In this document: one piece after another, positions 18,882 to 27,570 of the stretch
Layout of the letters: each line of letters begins with the position of its first letter
How positions within the stretch are numbered: position 1 is the first letter of the stretch
DNA from: Acidipropionibacterium timonense
GTDB taxonomy: Bacteria > Actinomycetota > Actinomycetes > Propionibacteriales > Propionibacteriaceae
Assembly (NCBI RefSeq): GCF_900605005.1
Contig: NZ_LR027558.1
Coordinates: 1,421,244 to 1,485,243 of the forward strand
Direction: 5' to 3'
DNA length: 64,000 bases
Translations under genes and position numbers: made by a program
The notes under the pieces: model-generated
The model's input: the letters and a program-made list of their open reading frames with translations, nothing else
Told to the model about the DNA's origin: nothing
Databases searched by the model: none

Positions 18882-19847
18882 TCAGCCGGCGAAGTGGGTC
18901 CATCCGCCCTTGTGGTCCCACGCCTTCCCGTCGACGAGGACGACGGGGTCGGCGCACACCGACGGATCGAGAACCGTCCCGATGACCTGCCAGCCCTCAG
19001 GGACGTCACCGGGGGCGAAGGTCGCGGCCAGGGCGTGGTCCTCTCCGCCGGTGAGCACCCACTCCATGGGGTTCTGACCGGTCGCCATGCCCACGGTGCG
19101 CAGGGGTTCGGGCACCTCGAGGGTCGTCGTGTCGACGTCGATGGCGAACCCGGAGGCCTGCGCGATGTGGCCGAGGTCGGCGACGAGCCCGTCGGAGACG
19201 TCGATCATGGCGTGGGCGCCGGCCCGGGCCGCCACCCGACCCTGGCCGTAGGGCGGTTCGGGGCACCGCTGTGCCTCGACGACGGCCCGCGGCGAACGGA
19301 ACCCGCGGCCCAGCACGACGAGCCCGGCCGCCGCCCAACCCAGACGTCCGCGGATGGCCACGACGTCACCGGGAACGGCCCCGTCGCGGCGTACCGGCGC
19401 CAACCCGGCCGTCTGGCCCATGACGGTGACGTCGATCCCGATGACCGGTCCGGCCGTCGTGTCCCCGCCGATGATGCTCACCCCGGTACGCTCGGCCTCC
19501 TGCCTCATGCCGGCCATGAACTCCCGCGCCCACGAGGCCGGAAGGGTGCCCGGGGCGCTGAAGCCCAGGACGATCGTCAGCGGTTGGGCCCCCATGGCCT
19601 CGAGGTCGGCGACGTTGACGGCGACCGCCTTGCGGCCGACGTCGTGCGCACTCGACCAGTCGCGCCGGAAGTGCACCCCCTCGACGAGGACGTCGGTGGA
19701 CACGACGAGCGACCCGTCGACGAGGAAGACGGCGCCGTCGTCCCCGGGGCCCACGGACACCTCGGCGCGCATGGGCAGATCGGAGACGAGGGAGTCGATG
19801 AGCGGGAACTCGCCCACCTGTGCGATGGTCGGGCCGGTGTTCGTCAT
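18882..19847 (-). CDS. thiL: Thiamine-monophosphate kinase
   Basis: Phosphorylates thiamine monophosphate to the active cofactor thiamine diphosphate. The 321-residue protein starts MTNTGPTIAQVGEF and has the AIRS-kinase motifs GPGDDGAVF, STDVLVEGVHFRRDW, the AVNVADLEAMGA metal site and GGEDHAL near the C-terminus. The ATG lies 7 nt from a TAGCGT hexamer inside the palindrome shared with the divergent DUF3515 gene, and has no Shine-Dalgarno. The longer frame upstream overlaps that gene and is rejected. Confidence 0.95.
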   Translation of the reverse strand: MTNTGPTIAQVGEFPLIDSLVSDLPMRAEVSVGPGDDGAVFLVDGSLVVSTDVLVEGVHFRRDWSSAHDVGRKAVAVNVADLEAMGAQPLTIVLGFSAPGTLPASWAREFMAGMRQEAERTGVSIIGGDTTAGPVIGIDVTVMGQTAGLAPVRRDGAVPGDVVAIRGRLGWAAAGLVVLGRGFRSPRAVVEAQRCPEPPYGQGRVAARAGAHAMIDVSDGLVADLGHIAQASGFAIDVDTTTLEVPEPLRTVGMATGQNPMEWVLTGGEDHALAATFAPGDVPEGWQVIGTVLDPSVCADPVVLVDGKAWDHKGGWTHFAG

Positions 19848-19853
19848 GAGGGT

Positions 19854-19865
19854 CACGCTAGCGTG
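19854..19865. promoter_or_regulatory. Palindromic -10 shared by two divergent leaderless genes
   Basis: The 12-bp perfect palindrome CACGCTAGCGTG lies midway between thiL and the DUF3515 gene. Read on either strand it offers TAGCGT, a TANNNT -10 hexamer; the plus-strand copy ends 6 nt before ATG 19871 and the minus-strand copy ends 7 nt before ATG 19847. The two starts are only 23 bp apart, so there is no room for two separate promoters. No clear -35 is seen on either side. Confidence 0.6.
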
Positions 19866-19870
19866 AGGCC

Positions 19871-20350
19871 ATGACCTCCGGCCGCCGACCCCGCCGACCT
19901 GCACCGACCGCGCACCCGTGGTGTGCCGTCGGCCTGGCCCTGTCGATCCTCGCCGGCTGCTCCTCGAGCGACCAGCCGATCGTCGATCCCTCCCCCAGCG
20001 GCTCGGTCGCCAGCGCGTGCCAGGCCGTCATGGCGGCTCTCCCGTCGACGGTCGACGGTGCGGCCCGCGCCTGGACCGGGCACGACGCCGCGTCCTGGGG
20101 GACGCCGTCGATCACCCTGCGCTGCGGCGTCGCCAAGCCCGCCGGGCTGGGCCCGACGTCCCAGTGCAATGAGATCAACGGCGTCGGCTGGTTCGCCGAA
20201 CAGCAGCGCGACGGGTGGCGTTTCACGACCATCGGACGCACCGGGTACGTCGAGGTGACGGTGCCCGGTCACTACACGCCGGCCGCCGACGCCCTGGTCG
20301 ACCTCACGACGGCCGTGCGAGCCATGCCGCAGGTCAAGGCCTGCCAGTAG
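19871..20350 (+). CDS. DUF3515 family lipoprotein
   Basis: 159 residues with a twin-arginine-like basic start, a signal helix and the lipobox LAGC (lipidation cysteine near 30), followed by a Ser/Pro linker and a small globular domain with conserved cysteines (CGVAKPAG, CNEI, KAC) typical of the actinobacterial DUF3515 family. Function unknown; the gene commonly sits between thiL and ddl. No Shine-Dalgarno: start 6 nt after TAGCGT, so leaderless. Confidence 0.85.
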   Translation: MTSGRRPRRPAPTAHPWCAVGLALSILAGCSSSDQPIVDPSPSGSVASACQAVMAALPSTVDGAARAWTGHDAASWGTPSITLRCGVAKPAGLGPTSQCNEINGVGWFAEQQRDGWRFTTIGRTGYVEVTVPGHYTPAADALVDLTTAVRAMPQVKACQ

Positions 20351-20407
20351 CGGACGCACCCGCTGTCCCGGGCCGGGCGGACGCACCCACCACCTCAGGC
20401 GCACCCA

Positions 20408-21514
20408 CTACCTCAGTCCGAGCGGACGCTCGAGGGCCAGGTCGAGCAGTTCCGAGACGATCTGCGGGTAGCTCATCCCGCTGGCCTGCCACATGAGCGG
20501 GAACCCGGAGCTCTTGGTGAACCCCGGCATGGTGTTCGGCTCGTTGACGACAACCGTGCCGTCCGGCAGGACGAAGGTGTCGATGCGCGCCAGACCCTCG
20601 CAGCCCAGGGCGCGGAAGGCGTCGATGGCGACCTGCTGCACACGATCACGGGTCGCCTCGTCGAGCTCGGCCGGCACCTGGACCGTCGCCAGGGAATCAC
20701 CGGTGAGGTACTTCGCGTCGAAGTCGTAGAAGCCGTCAGGGTCGTGGACGATGATCTCGCCGGGCAGCGAGGCGCGCGGGGTGGCGCCGTCATGGCCGTC
20801 GAGGACCGAGCACTCGACCTCGCGGCCGACGATGCCCTCCTCGACGACGACCTTGGGGTCGTACCGGCGAGCCTCGTCGACGGCGTCGACGAGGTCCTCG
20901 GGGCGACGCACCTTGGAGATGCCCACCGAGGACCCTCCGCGGGACGGCTTGACGAAGAGCGGGTACGACAGGGTCTCGATCCGCTCGAGGCACCCGGCGC
21001 GATCGTCGTCCCACTCGTGCGGGCGGACGACGACGTAGGGCCCGACCGGGATGCCGGCCTCGTCGAGGACCACCTTCGTGAGGTGCTTGTCCATGCAGTT
21101 GGCCGAGGCCGCGACGCCACACCCGACGTAGCGCACCCCGTTCATCTCGAAGAGCCCCTGGATCGTCCCGTCCTCACCGAACGGCCCGTGCAGGAGCGGG
21201 AAGACGACGTCGATGCGCACCGGATCCTGACCGGCCTCGGCGGCGACGATGTGGCAGGCGTCGTCGAACCGCTGCAGGCCGACCGTCGGGTGACCCTCGG
21301 TCGTCACCTCTGGAAGTCCCTCGGCGGCACGCAGGGCGAGGATCTGCTCCGGGCTCCAGCTCGTCCACACCCCGTCCCTGGTGATCCCGATGCCGACGAC
21401 GTCGAACCGGTCGGCGTCGACGGCCGCGACGACGTTCGCCGCCGTGAGACACGAGATGGGATGCTCCGAGCTCATTCCGCCGAAGACGACGGCGACCGAG
21501 GTCTTGCCTGCCAT
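20408..21514 (-). CDS. ddl: D-alanine--D-alanine ligase
   Basis: ATP-grasp enzyme making the D-Ala-D-Ala end of peptidoglycan precursors. The 368-residue protein has the N-terminal VVFGGMSSEHPIS motif, HGPFGEDGTIQGL, KPSRGGSSVGI and the metal-binding NEPNTMPGFT near the C-terminus. The ligand residues favour D-Ala over D-Lac, but that is not certain by eye. GGAAGGAAC precedes the ATG. Convergent with the DUF3515 gene. Confidence 0.95.
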   Translation of the reverse strand: MAGKTSVAVVFGGMSSEHPISCLTAANVVAAVDADRFDVVGIGITRDGVWTSWSPEQILALRAAEGLPEVTTEGHPTVGLQRFDDACHIVAAEAGQDPVRIDVVFPLLHGPFGEDGTIQGLFEMNGVRYVGCGVAASANCMDKHLTKVVLDEAGIPVGPYVVVRPHEWDDDRAGCLERIETLSYPLFVKPSRGGSSVGISKVRRPEDLVDAVDEARRYDPKVVVEEGIVGREVECSVLDGHDGATPRASLPGEIIVHDPDGFYDFDAKYLTGDSLATVQVPAELDEATRDRVQQVAIDAFRALGCEGLARIDTFVLPDGTVVVNEPNTMPGFTKSSGFPLMWQASGMSYPQIVSELLDLALERPLGLR

Positions 21515-21558
21515 GGGGTTCCTTCCAGGAGTGGTCGACTCCCCACACTACCGAGGAG

Positions 21559-22314
21559 TCAGGACTGGACCTTGGGGACGCGCTCGCCGGTCCTCAGGTC
21601 GTAGCGACTGTCGGGTGCCGGCTCCCCTCGAAGCTGCGCCACGAGCTCGTCGATGGCCGACATCATCCGTTCCGTGGCTGCCCGGACGGCCTCGTGGTCG
21701 TCCTGGCGGCCCCAGAGGTCGTCGAGGACGATGGGCGCACCGGCCCGCAGGTGCATGGTGTGGCGCGGAACGACGTGCGGGAAGGTCATCTCCTTGTATC
21801 CCATGACCTCCTGCGGCCCCCACTGCCCCACCGGCACGACGGGCACCCGTGTCTCGAGAGCCAGCCTCGCCGCCCCGGTGTGCGCCACCATGGGCCAGTG
21901 GAGCGGGTCCCCGGTGATGGTGCCCTCCGGGTACATGACGACGGTGCGGCCCGCTGCGAGCTGGTCGCGGGCCGCCCCGAGCACCTGGCGCGGGTCGGGA
22001 TGACGCCGGTCAACCGGGATCTGGTCCGACTGCGTCGCCACCCAGCCGACGAAGGGGACCTCGAAGAGCTCCTTCTTCGCCAGCCAGTGCGGAAAACGGC
22101 CGTTGAAGGCGAGGAAGGATCCGAGGACCACCGGGTCGTAGTTCGAGACATGGTTGCCGACGACGAGCAGCGGCCCGCTCGCCGGCAGGTGCTCGGCGCC
22201 GTCGAAGTCGAGGGTGGTCACCGCCTGGGCAGCCGCTGACAGGACGACCACCGCCGCTTTGAAGATGGGCCGCGGCCGGTCGGCCGGATTGGTCAGCTTG
22301 ACCCTGCGGAACAC
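21559..22314 (-). CDS. plsC: 1-acyl-sn-glycerol-3-phosphate acyltransferase
   Basis: Adds the second acyl chain to lysophosphatidic acid in phospholipid synthesis at the membrane. 251 residues with the acyltransferase motifs NHVSNYD (HxxxxD) near 52-58, and the substrate motif YPEGTITGD near 129-137. A hydrophobic segment near 20-40 may anchor it. The start is GTG with AGGAGG 7 nt upstream. Several paralogues of this family act on different acceptors, so the exact substrate is inferred. Confidence 0.85.
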   Translation of the reverse strand: MFRRVKLTNPADRPRPIFKAAVVVLSAAAQAVTTLDFDGAEHLPASGPLLVVGNHVSNYDPVVLGSFLAFNGRFPHWLAKKELFEVPFVGWVATQSDQIPVDRRHPDPRQVLGAARDQLAAGRTVVMYPEGTITGDPLHWPMVAHTGAARLALETRVPVVPVGQWGPQEVMGYKEMTFPHVVPRHTMHLRAGAPIVLDDLWGRQDDHEAVRAATERMMSAIDELVAQLRGEPAPDSRYDLRTGERVPKVQS

Positions 22315-22355
22315 GGTGGACCTCCTGGCTGCGCGAACCGGGCCACTGTAGCCGA

Positions 22356-22946
22356 TCAGGTCGTCACGGGCTTGAAGGCCGGTCGGGCCGCCTCGTAGGA
22401 GTCGATCTCGTCCCGGTGACGCAGGGTGAGCGAGATGTCGTCGAGCCCCTCGAGCAGGCGCTGCCGGGTGAAGTCGTCCACCTCGAAGGGGTACGACGTG
22501 CCGTCGGGAGTCGTCACGGTGCGGTCGACGAGGCTCACCGACAGCGTCGTGCCGGGTTCCTGCTCGAGCAGCGCCCAGAGCGCCTCGATGACGTCCTGGT
22601 CGACCCGGGCGACGAGGAGACCCGCCTTGCCGGCGTTGTTGCGGAAGATGTCGCCGAATCGCGAGCCGATGACGACCCGGAACCCGTAGTTCTGGAGGGC
22701 CCAGACGGCGTGCTCACGGGAGGACCCGGTGCCGAAGTCGGGGCCGGTGACGAGGACCGAACCCGACCGGTAGGGATCCTGGTTGAGGATGAACTCGGGA
22801 TCCTTGCGCCAGGCCGCGAAGAGACCGTCCTCGAACCCCGAGCGGGTGATCCGCTTGAGGTAGACGGCGGGAATGATCTGGTCGGTGTCGACGTTGCTGC
22901 GGCGCAGCGGGACGGCGATTCCGGTGTGCGTGGTGAAGATGTCCAT
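22356..22946 (-). CDS. leuD: 3-isopropylmalate dehydratase, small subunit
   Basis: Together with LeuC isomerises 2-isopropylmalate to 3-isopropylmalate in leucine synthesis. 196 residues with the swivel-domain motifs [12 protein letters not shown] near 18-29 and [13 protein letters not shown] near 72-84. The ATG lies 1 bp after the leuC stop, so the subunits are translationally coupled. Confidence 0.97.
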   Translation of the reverse strand: MDIFTTHTGIAVPLRRSNVDTDQIIPAVYLKRITRSGFEDGLFAAWRKDPEFILNQDPYRSGSVLVTGPDFGTGSSREHAVWALQNYGFRVVIGSRFGDIFRNNAGKAGLLVARVDQDVIEALWALLEQEPGTTLSVSLVDRTVTTPDGTSYPFEVDDFTRQRLLEGLDDISLTLRHRDEIDSYEAARPAFKPVTT

Positions 22947-22947
22947 C

Positions 22948-24378
22948 TCAGGCCTCTTGGACAGCAGTGCTCATCGGGGCGAGGTCGGCCGGTGCGGCCA
23001 GGGTGCCGACGACCGCCGTCGCCGCGGCCACCGCCGGGGACACGAGGTGCGTGCGACCGCCCTTGCCCTGCCTGCCCTCGAAATTGCGGTTCGAGGTCGA
23101 CGCCGAGCGCTCCCCCGGCGCGAGCTGGTCGGGATTCATGCCCAGGCACATCGAACAGCCTGCACCGCGCCATTCGGCGCCGGCGTCGAGGAAGACCCGG
23201 TCGAGGCCCTCGTCCATGGCCTGTTGACGCACCTGGACCGATCCGGGGACGACGAGCATCCGGGTACCCTCGGCCACCTTGCGCCCCCGGATGACCGACG
23301 CCGCCAGGCGCAGGTCCTCGATGCGTCCGTTCGTGCACGAGCCGAGGAAGACCGTGTCGATGTGGATGTCGCGCATCGGCGTGCCGGGCGTCAGATCCAT
23401 GTAGCTCAGGGCGCGCTCGGCCGAGCTGCGGGCCACCTCGTCCGCGACCTGCTCGGGGGCGGGCACGACGTCACCGAGCGGTACTCCCTGCCCGGGGTTC
23501 GTGCCCCAGGTGACGAAGGGGGTGAGGGTGGACGCGTCGATGTGGATCTCCTTGTCGAAGACGGCGTCGTCGTCGGTGCGCAGGGTGCGCCACCAGGCGA
23601 CGGCGTCCTCCCACTGTTGGCCGCTCGGCGCGTGCGGACGACCCTGGACGTAGGCGAAGGTCGTCTCGTCCGGGGCGATCATGCCCGCCTTGGCGCCCCA
23701 CTCGATCGACATGTTGCAGATCGTCATGCGACCCTCCATCGACATCTCCTCGATGGCGCGGCCACGGTACTCGACCATGTACCCCTGCCCACCCCCGGTG
23801 CCCGTGCGGGCGATGAGGGCCAGGACGAGGTCCTTGGGGGTGACGCCGTCCGGCAGTTGCCCGTCGACCGTGACGGCCATGGTGCGCGGTCGGGCCTGTG
23901 GCAGGGTCTGGGTGGCCAGGACGTGCTCGACCTCGGAGGTGCCGATGCCGAAGGCCAGGGCGCCGAAGGCGCCGTGGGTGGAGGTGTGGGAGTCGCCGCA
24001 CACGACGGTCATGCCGGGCTGGGTGAGGCCGAGCTGGGGGCCGATGATGTGGACGATGCCCTGGTCGGCGTCGCCCAGGGAGTGGAGCGGGACCCCGAAC
24101 TCGGCGGCATTGTGCCGCAGGGCCTCGACCTGGGCCCGGGAGACGGGATCGGCGATGGGCCGGTCGAGATCGGTGGTGGGAATGTTGTGGTCCTCGGTGG
24201 CCAGCGTGAGGTCGGGGCGACGTACCCGGCGTCCGGCCAGACGCAGTCCGTCGAAGGCCTGCGGGCTCGTCACCTCGTGGACGAGGTGCAGGTCGATGTA
24301 GAGCAGGTCGGGCTCACCCCCTTGGCCACGATGCACGACGTGGGCGTCCCACAGCTTCTCGCTGAGCGTGCGACCCAT
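22948..24378 (-). CDS. leuC: 3-isopropylmalate dehydratase, large subunit
   Basis: Aconitase-family Fe-S subunit. The 476-residue protein has the cluster ligands in FLGSCTNGR and GCSMCLG, and [12 protein letters not shown] for substrate binding. The start [15 protein letters not shown] has GAGGAG 7-8 nt upstream. The frame stays open for another 300 codons upstream, but that part lies across the divergent regulator gene and shows no homology. A CATACT hexamer near 24473-24468 could be its -10, giving a leader of roughly 85 nt. Confidence 0.97.
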   Translation of the reverse strand: MGRTLSEKLWDAHVVHRGQGGEPDLLYIDLHLVHEVTSPQAFDGLRLAGRRVRRPDLTLATEDHNIPTTDLDRPIADPVSRAQVEALRHNAAEFGVPLHSLGDADQGIVHIIGPQLGLTQPGMTVVCGDSHTSTHGAFGALAFGIGTSEVEHVLATQTLPQARPRTMAVTVDGQLPDGVTPKDLVLALIARTGTGGGQGYMVEYRGRAIEEMSMEGRMTICNMSIEWGAKAGMIAPDETTFAYVQGRPHAPSGQQWEDAVAWWRTLRTDDDAVFDKEIHIDASTLTPFVTWGTNPGQGVPLGDVVPAPEQVADEVARSSAERALSYMDLTPGTPMRDIHIDTVFLGSCTNGRIEDLRLAASVIRGRKVAEGTRMLVVPGSVQVRQQAMDEGLDRVFLDAGAEWRGAGCSMCLGMNPDQLAPGERSASTSNRNFEGRQGKGGRTHLVSPAVAAATAVVGTLAAPADLAPMSTAVQEA

Positions 24379-24513
24379 CTCCACTCCTCTCGATCCGGAT
24401 CCCCTGGCCCGGATCCCCGGGCCACCGCACCGGACCGTCGTGGGCAGGGCCCGACCCGGTGCCACGTGAAGTATGGACTGGCCGGCCGCGCAATGAGACG
24501 CTAATCTTGACAT
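24379..24513. promoter_or_regulatory. Divergent leuC / IclR-regulator control region
   Basis: 135 bp between divergent starts. TAATCT at 24502-24507 is 6 nt before the regulator ATG, a leaderless arrangement. On the other strand a -10-like CATACT lies near 24473-24468. Two GGATCC-containing repeats near 24397-24419 lie in the leuC leader and could form a hairpin. The binding site of the regulator is expected here but I cannot place it. Confidence 0.5.
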
Positions 24514-25236
24514 ATGGACGAATCCAGCAGCGGCGTCGGAGTGCTCGACAAGGCCGCCCTCGTACTGTCCGCCCTCGAGACCGGCCCCACGAGCCTGGCC
24601 GGACTCGTCCAGGCGACCGGCCTGGCGCGTCCCACGGCGCACCGCCTGGCGCGGGCCCTCGAACACCACCGCTTCGTCGGACGCGACCTCCAGGGACGCT
24701 TCATCCTCGGGCCGCGACTGTCGGAACTGGCGGCAGCGGCCGGCGAGGACCGTCTCCTGGCCGCCTCCGGACCCATTCTCGCCCGGCTGCGCGACATCAC
24801 CGGGGAATCGGCCCAGCTCTACCGACGCCAGGGGGACAGCCGGGTGTGCGTGGCCGCGGCGGAGCGTCCCACCGGACTGCGCGACACCATCCCGGTGGGC
24901 AGCCTGCTGTCCATGGACGCCGGCTCGGCCGCCCAGGTGCTGCTCGCCTGGGAGGACCACGACAAGGTGCGCCGCGGGTTGTCCCACTCGGCCTTCTCGG
25001 CCATCACCCTGGGGGCGGTGCGCAAGCGTGGCTGGGCCCAGTCCGTCGGGGAGCGGGAGCACGGCGTCGCCTCGGTGTCGGCCCCGGTGCGCTCCCCCTC
25101 GGGCAAGATCATCGCCGCCGTGTCGGTGTCCGGGCCCATCGAACGCCTCACCCGTCAGCCCGGTCGGATCCACGCCCCGGCCGTCATGGCCGCAGGGGAA
25201 CGTCTGTCGGAGGTGCTGCGCCGTTCGGCCGACTGA
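24514..25236 (+). CDS. IclR-family regulator of leuCD (LtbR/NdgR type)
   Basis: 240 residues: an N-terminal winged helix ([38 protein letters not shown]) and a C-terminal IclR effector domain ([23 protein letters not shown]). In corynebacteria and streptomycetes the IclR protein encoded divergently from leuCD (LtbR, NdgR) represses leucine and other amino-acid genes; synteny makes the same role likely. It is probably autoregulated from the shared 135-bp region. Confidence 0.88.
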   Translation: MDESSSGVGVLDKAALVLSALETGPTSLAGLVQATGLARPTAHRLARALEHHRFVGRDLQGRFILGPRLSELAAAAGEDRLLAASGPILARLRDITGESAQLYRRQGDSRVCVAAAERPTGLRDTIPVGSLLSMDAGSAAQVLLAWEDHDKVRRGLSHSAFSAITLGAVRKRGWAQSVGEREHGVASVSAPVRSPSGKIIAAVSVSGPIERLTRQPGRIHAPAVMAAGERLSEVLRRSAD

Positions 25237-25323
25237 ACGACAGCGCCGTGCGGCGGTGACCCGGTCCGTCGCACCTCGTCCCGGAATGGGCCCACGCCGA
25301 CGACGATCATGGACCATACGGAA

Positions 25324-25351
25324 AAGGCCCGGACCATGAGGTCCGGGCCTT
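25324..25351 (-). terminator. Rho-independent terminator for the tRNA pair
   Basis: A 12-bp perfect stem (AAGGCCCGGACC and complement) with a 4-nt loop. On the minus strand the stem ends in TT and is followed by TTCC, giving a short U-run, so it fits the tRNA-Gln/tRNA-Glu transcript, whose last gene ends 8 bp away. Confidence 0.8.
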
Positions 25352-25358
25352 CACCATC

Positions 25359-25434
25359 TGGTAGCCCCGGGCGGATTCGAACCGCCGTTTCAGCCTTGAG
25401 AGGGCCGCGTGCTGGGCCGCTGCACTACGGGGCC
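25359..25434 (-). tRNA. tRNA-Glu (CUC anticodon)
   Basis: Reading the minus strand: acceptor GGCCCCG with CGGGGCT (one G-U pair), D-arm GTGC/GCAC, anticodon loop CTCTCAA giving CUC, T-arm GGCGG-TTCGAAT-CCGCC, discriminator A and an encoded CCA. Confidence 0.95.
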
Positions 25435-25512
25435 AGAGGTGTTTTCAATTGTCGGGCCGTGGAAGCCTAGCAATGATCTCACCAGACTGCCACCTCGGCG
25501 AATTCTCACCGA

Positions 25513-25587
25513 TGGCTGGGGTACTAGGACTCGAACCTAGACTAACTGAACCAGAATCAGTCGGGCTGCCAATTACCCTATACCCCA
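25513..25587 (-). tRNA. tRNA-Gln (CUG anticodon)
   Basis: Acceptor TGGGGTA pairs with TACCCCA; anticodon stem ACTGA/TCAGT encloses loop TTCTGGT, giving CUG; T-arm CTAGG-TTCGAGT-CCTAG; CCA is encoded. It lies 78 bp before tRNA-Glu on the same strand. Confidence 0.95.
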
Positions 25588-25635
25588 CCGTCATCACCGC
25601 CGGATCCCCGGCTGGCGCAACGACGTTGAACACTA

Positions 25636-26640
25636 TCAAGCCGATGACCCCTTCGGCAAATCGACCGGTTTCCCCGGTGTCGTGCGCGCCAGGTTCATCC
25701 CCGCACCGATCCACATGGCCGCCGCCGCGATCGTCGCGAACCCGACGACGTCCCACACGGCGTCCTGCCAGGCCATCGTCGTGATGCCCCGTGCCCGGGC
25801 CGCCCCGCCCTGGAAGACGGAGTAGCCGAAGGCGAAGAGGTTGTTGACGACGTGGGCCCCGATGCCGGCCTCCAGCCCCCCGGTGACGATGACGAGCGAT
25901 CCGGCGATGACACCGAAGGCGAACCTGTCGAGGAACAGCCACAGGCTCTGGGTGCCGTGTGCCAGGGCGAAGACGAGCGCCGAAACGATGACGGCGACCC
26001 ATCGCCCCGCCCCCATCGACCCCAGCGCGTTCATGAGGTACCCGCGGAAGAAGACCTCCTCGGCGGCCGCCTGCAGCGGAGAGGTGAGGACGATGGCCAG
26101 GATCCACACCCACCAGTCCCGGGGCGTCGTGAAGTGCCAGGCGGCGTCCCCCTTGACGAGAACCTGGGTGAGGTTGATGACGACAGCCGCGACGACCGCG
26201 ACGATGAGGCCATAGCGCCACCTCATGCCCGGCTGGACCGACCACACCCACCGGGCGCGACGATGGTGCACCCACCGCGCCAGGGCCAGGACGACGACGA
26301 TGAGGCAGGCCAGGCCCAGATGCGTCGCCACGAGACCGTCGACGGTCTCGAAGCGCGTCGCACGAGCCGTGTGCTCGGCGAGGGTGCCCGGCATCCCGGT
26401 GACGAGCCACCCGACGACGATGAGCAGCTGCACGACGACCGGCACGAGGAGGGCCCAACCGAGCATGGCCCCGGCCAGGCCCAACAGGCCGCGCACCACC
26501 CCGTCGGGAGAACTGGCCAGGACATGGGCGTAGTCGACCCCCGGCTGGGGCTCGAGGTACTCACCGGGCGCCGGACGTCGTCCGGCCGGCGTGGTCCGGG
26601 ACCCCGGACGACGCCCGGAAGGGGTGCCTCCAGCAGTCAT
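25636..26640 (-). CDS. CPBP-family intramembrane metalloprotease
   Basis: 334 residues with a Pro/Arg-rich cytoplasmic start and about eight hydrophobic segments from residue 47 on. The ABI/CPBP motifs are present: EEVFFRGY (motif 1, two glutamates and arginine), FALAHG (motif 2, histidine) and HVVNN (motif 3), placing zinc ligands inside the membrane. Members process prenylated or peptide substrates; the target here is unknown. Starts 2 bp after the stop of the FAH gene, so the two are probably co-translated. Confidence 0.85.
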   Translation of the reverse strand: MTAGGTPSGRRPGSRTTPAGRRPAPGEYLEPQPGVDYAHVLASSPDGVVRGLLGLAGAMLGWALLVPVVVQLLIVVGWLVTGMPGTLAEHTARATRFETVDGLVATHLGLACLIVVVLALARWVHHRRARWVWSVQPGMRWRYGLIVAVVAAVVINLTQVLVKGDAAWHFTTPRDWWVWILAIVLTSPLQAAAEEVFFRGYLMNALGSMGAGRWVAVIVSALVFALAHGTQSLWLFLDRFAFGVIAGSLVIVTGGLEAGIGAHVVNNLFAFGYSVFQGGAARARGITTMAWQDAVWDVVGFATIAAAAMWIGAGMNLARTTPGKPVDLPKGSSA

Positions 26641-26642
26641 CG

Positions 26643-27443
26643 TCAGGCCTCGACGACGGTGTTGGCGAGGGTGCCAATGCCCTCGATCTCCACCTCGACA
26701 CGCTGGCCGGGCTCGATGGTGCCGACCCCGGCCGGGGTCCCGGTGAGCAGGACGTCACCGGGCAGCAGGGTCATGAAGCTCGACACGTACGACACGAGGT
26801 CGGCGATGGGCCGGATCATGAGGGCGGTGCGACCGTCCTGGCGCAGCTCGCCGTCGACCCGGGTGCGGATACCCAGGTCGGAGGCCTCGGCCAGGGAGAA
26901 GTGCGTCACCATCCATGGCCCGAGTGGACAGAAGGTGTCGGACCCCTTGGCGCGGGTCCAGTGACCATCGCTGTTCTGCAGGTCGCGGGCGGTGACGTCG
27001 TTGGCGACGGTGAACCCGAAGACGACCTCCTGGACGCGATCGGCCGGTACGTCCTTGCAGATCCGCCCGATGACGACGGCGAGCTCCCCCTCGTGGTGCA
27101 GTTCGTGGCACGCGGTCGGTCGGACGATGGCCTCGTCGGGCCCGATGACCGAGGTGTTCGGCTTGAGGAAGAGCAGCGGTTCGGCGGGCACCTCGTTGCC
27201 GAGCTCGGCGGCGTGGGCGGCATAGTTGCGCCCCACCCCGACGACCTTCGACCGCGGGATGACCGGGGACAGCAGACGCACCTGGTCCAGGTCGACGCGG
27301 GCACCGGTGTACTGCACCGGTCCGGCCACGGGGTCGCCGCTGATCTGGGCGATGGTGTCGGGATGGTCTCCACCGTCGGCGGCCAGCTCGACGATGCCGA
27401 AGCAGGGGTCCTGGTCGACGGGGGCGTAACGGGCGATGCGCAT
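26643..27443 (-). CDS. Fumarylacetoacetate hydrolase family protein
   Basis: 266 residues with the FAH fold: GVGRNYAAHAAELG, HHEGELAVVIG with the metal-binding glutamates, and the C-terminal LLTGTPAGVG. Bacterial members cleave or decarboxylate acylpyruvates and 2-oxo acids, including oxaloacetate. No catabolic neighbours narrow the substrate. The chosen ATG has TACTGT (27455-27450) 6 nt upstream and no Shine-Dalgarno; the longer frame crosses the divergent deoA promoter. Confidence 0.88.
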   Translation of the reverse strand: MRIARYAPVDQDPCFGIVELAADGGDHPDTIAQISGDPVAGPVQYTGARVDLDQVRLLSPVIPRSKVVGVGRNYAAHAAELGNEVPAEPLLFLKPNTSVIGPDEAIVRPTACHELHHEGELAVVIGRICKDVPADRVQEVVFGFTVANDVTARDLQNSDGHWTRAKGSDTFCPLGPWMVTHFSLAEASDLGIRTRVDGELRQDGRTALMIRPIADLVSYVSSFMTLLPGDVLLTGTPAGVGTIEPGQRVEVEIEGIGTLANTVVEA

Positions 27444-27570
27444 GCGACCACAGTAGTGGTCGGCACCGCCGGTCCAGCGATGAGTCGACCGACCGCCGTC
27501 GACCCGATGGGCAGGGCGGATGGAGGTCGTCGCGCGGCTGGCGACAGTCGGCTGCTGACATACTGACGCC
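27444..27570. promoter_or_regulatory. Divergent FAH / deoA promoter region
   Basis: Both flanking genes look leaderless: TACTGT at 27455-27450 is 6 nt before the FAH start, and CATACT at 27559-27564 is 6 nt before the deoA start. ACCAC-4 nt-GTGGT at 27447-27460 overlaps the FAH -10 and could be an operator. Confidence 0.5.

Noticed and set aside
22948-25317. A 789-codon leuC reading frame
   Set aside because: Homology to LeuC begins only at the ATG at 24378, which has a good ribosome binding site; the upstream part is antisense to the IclR regulator.
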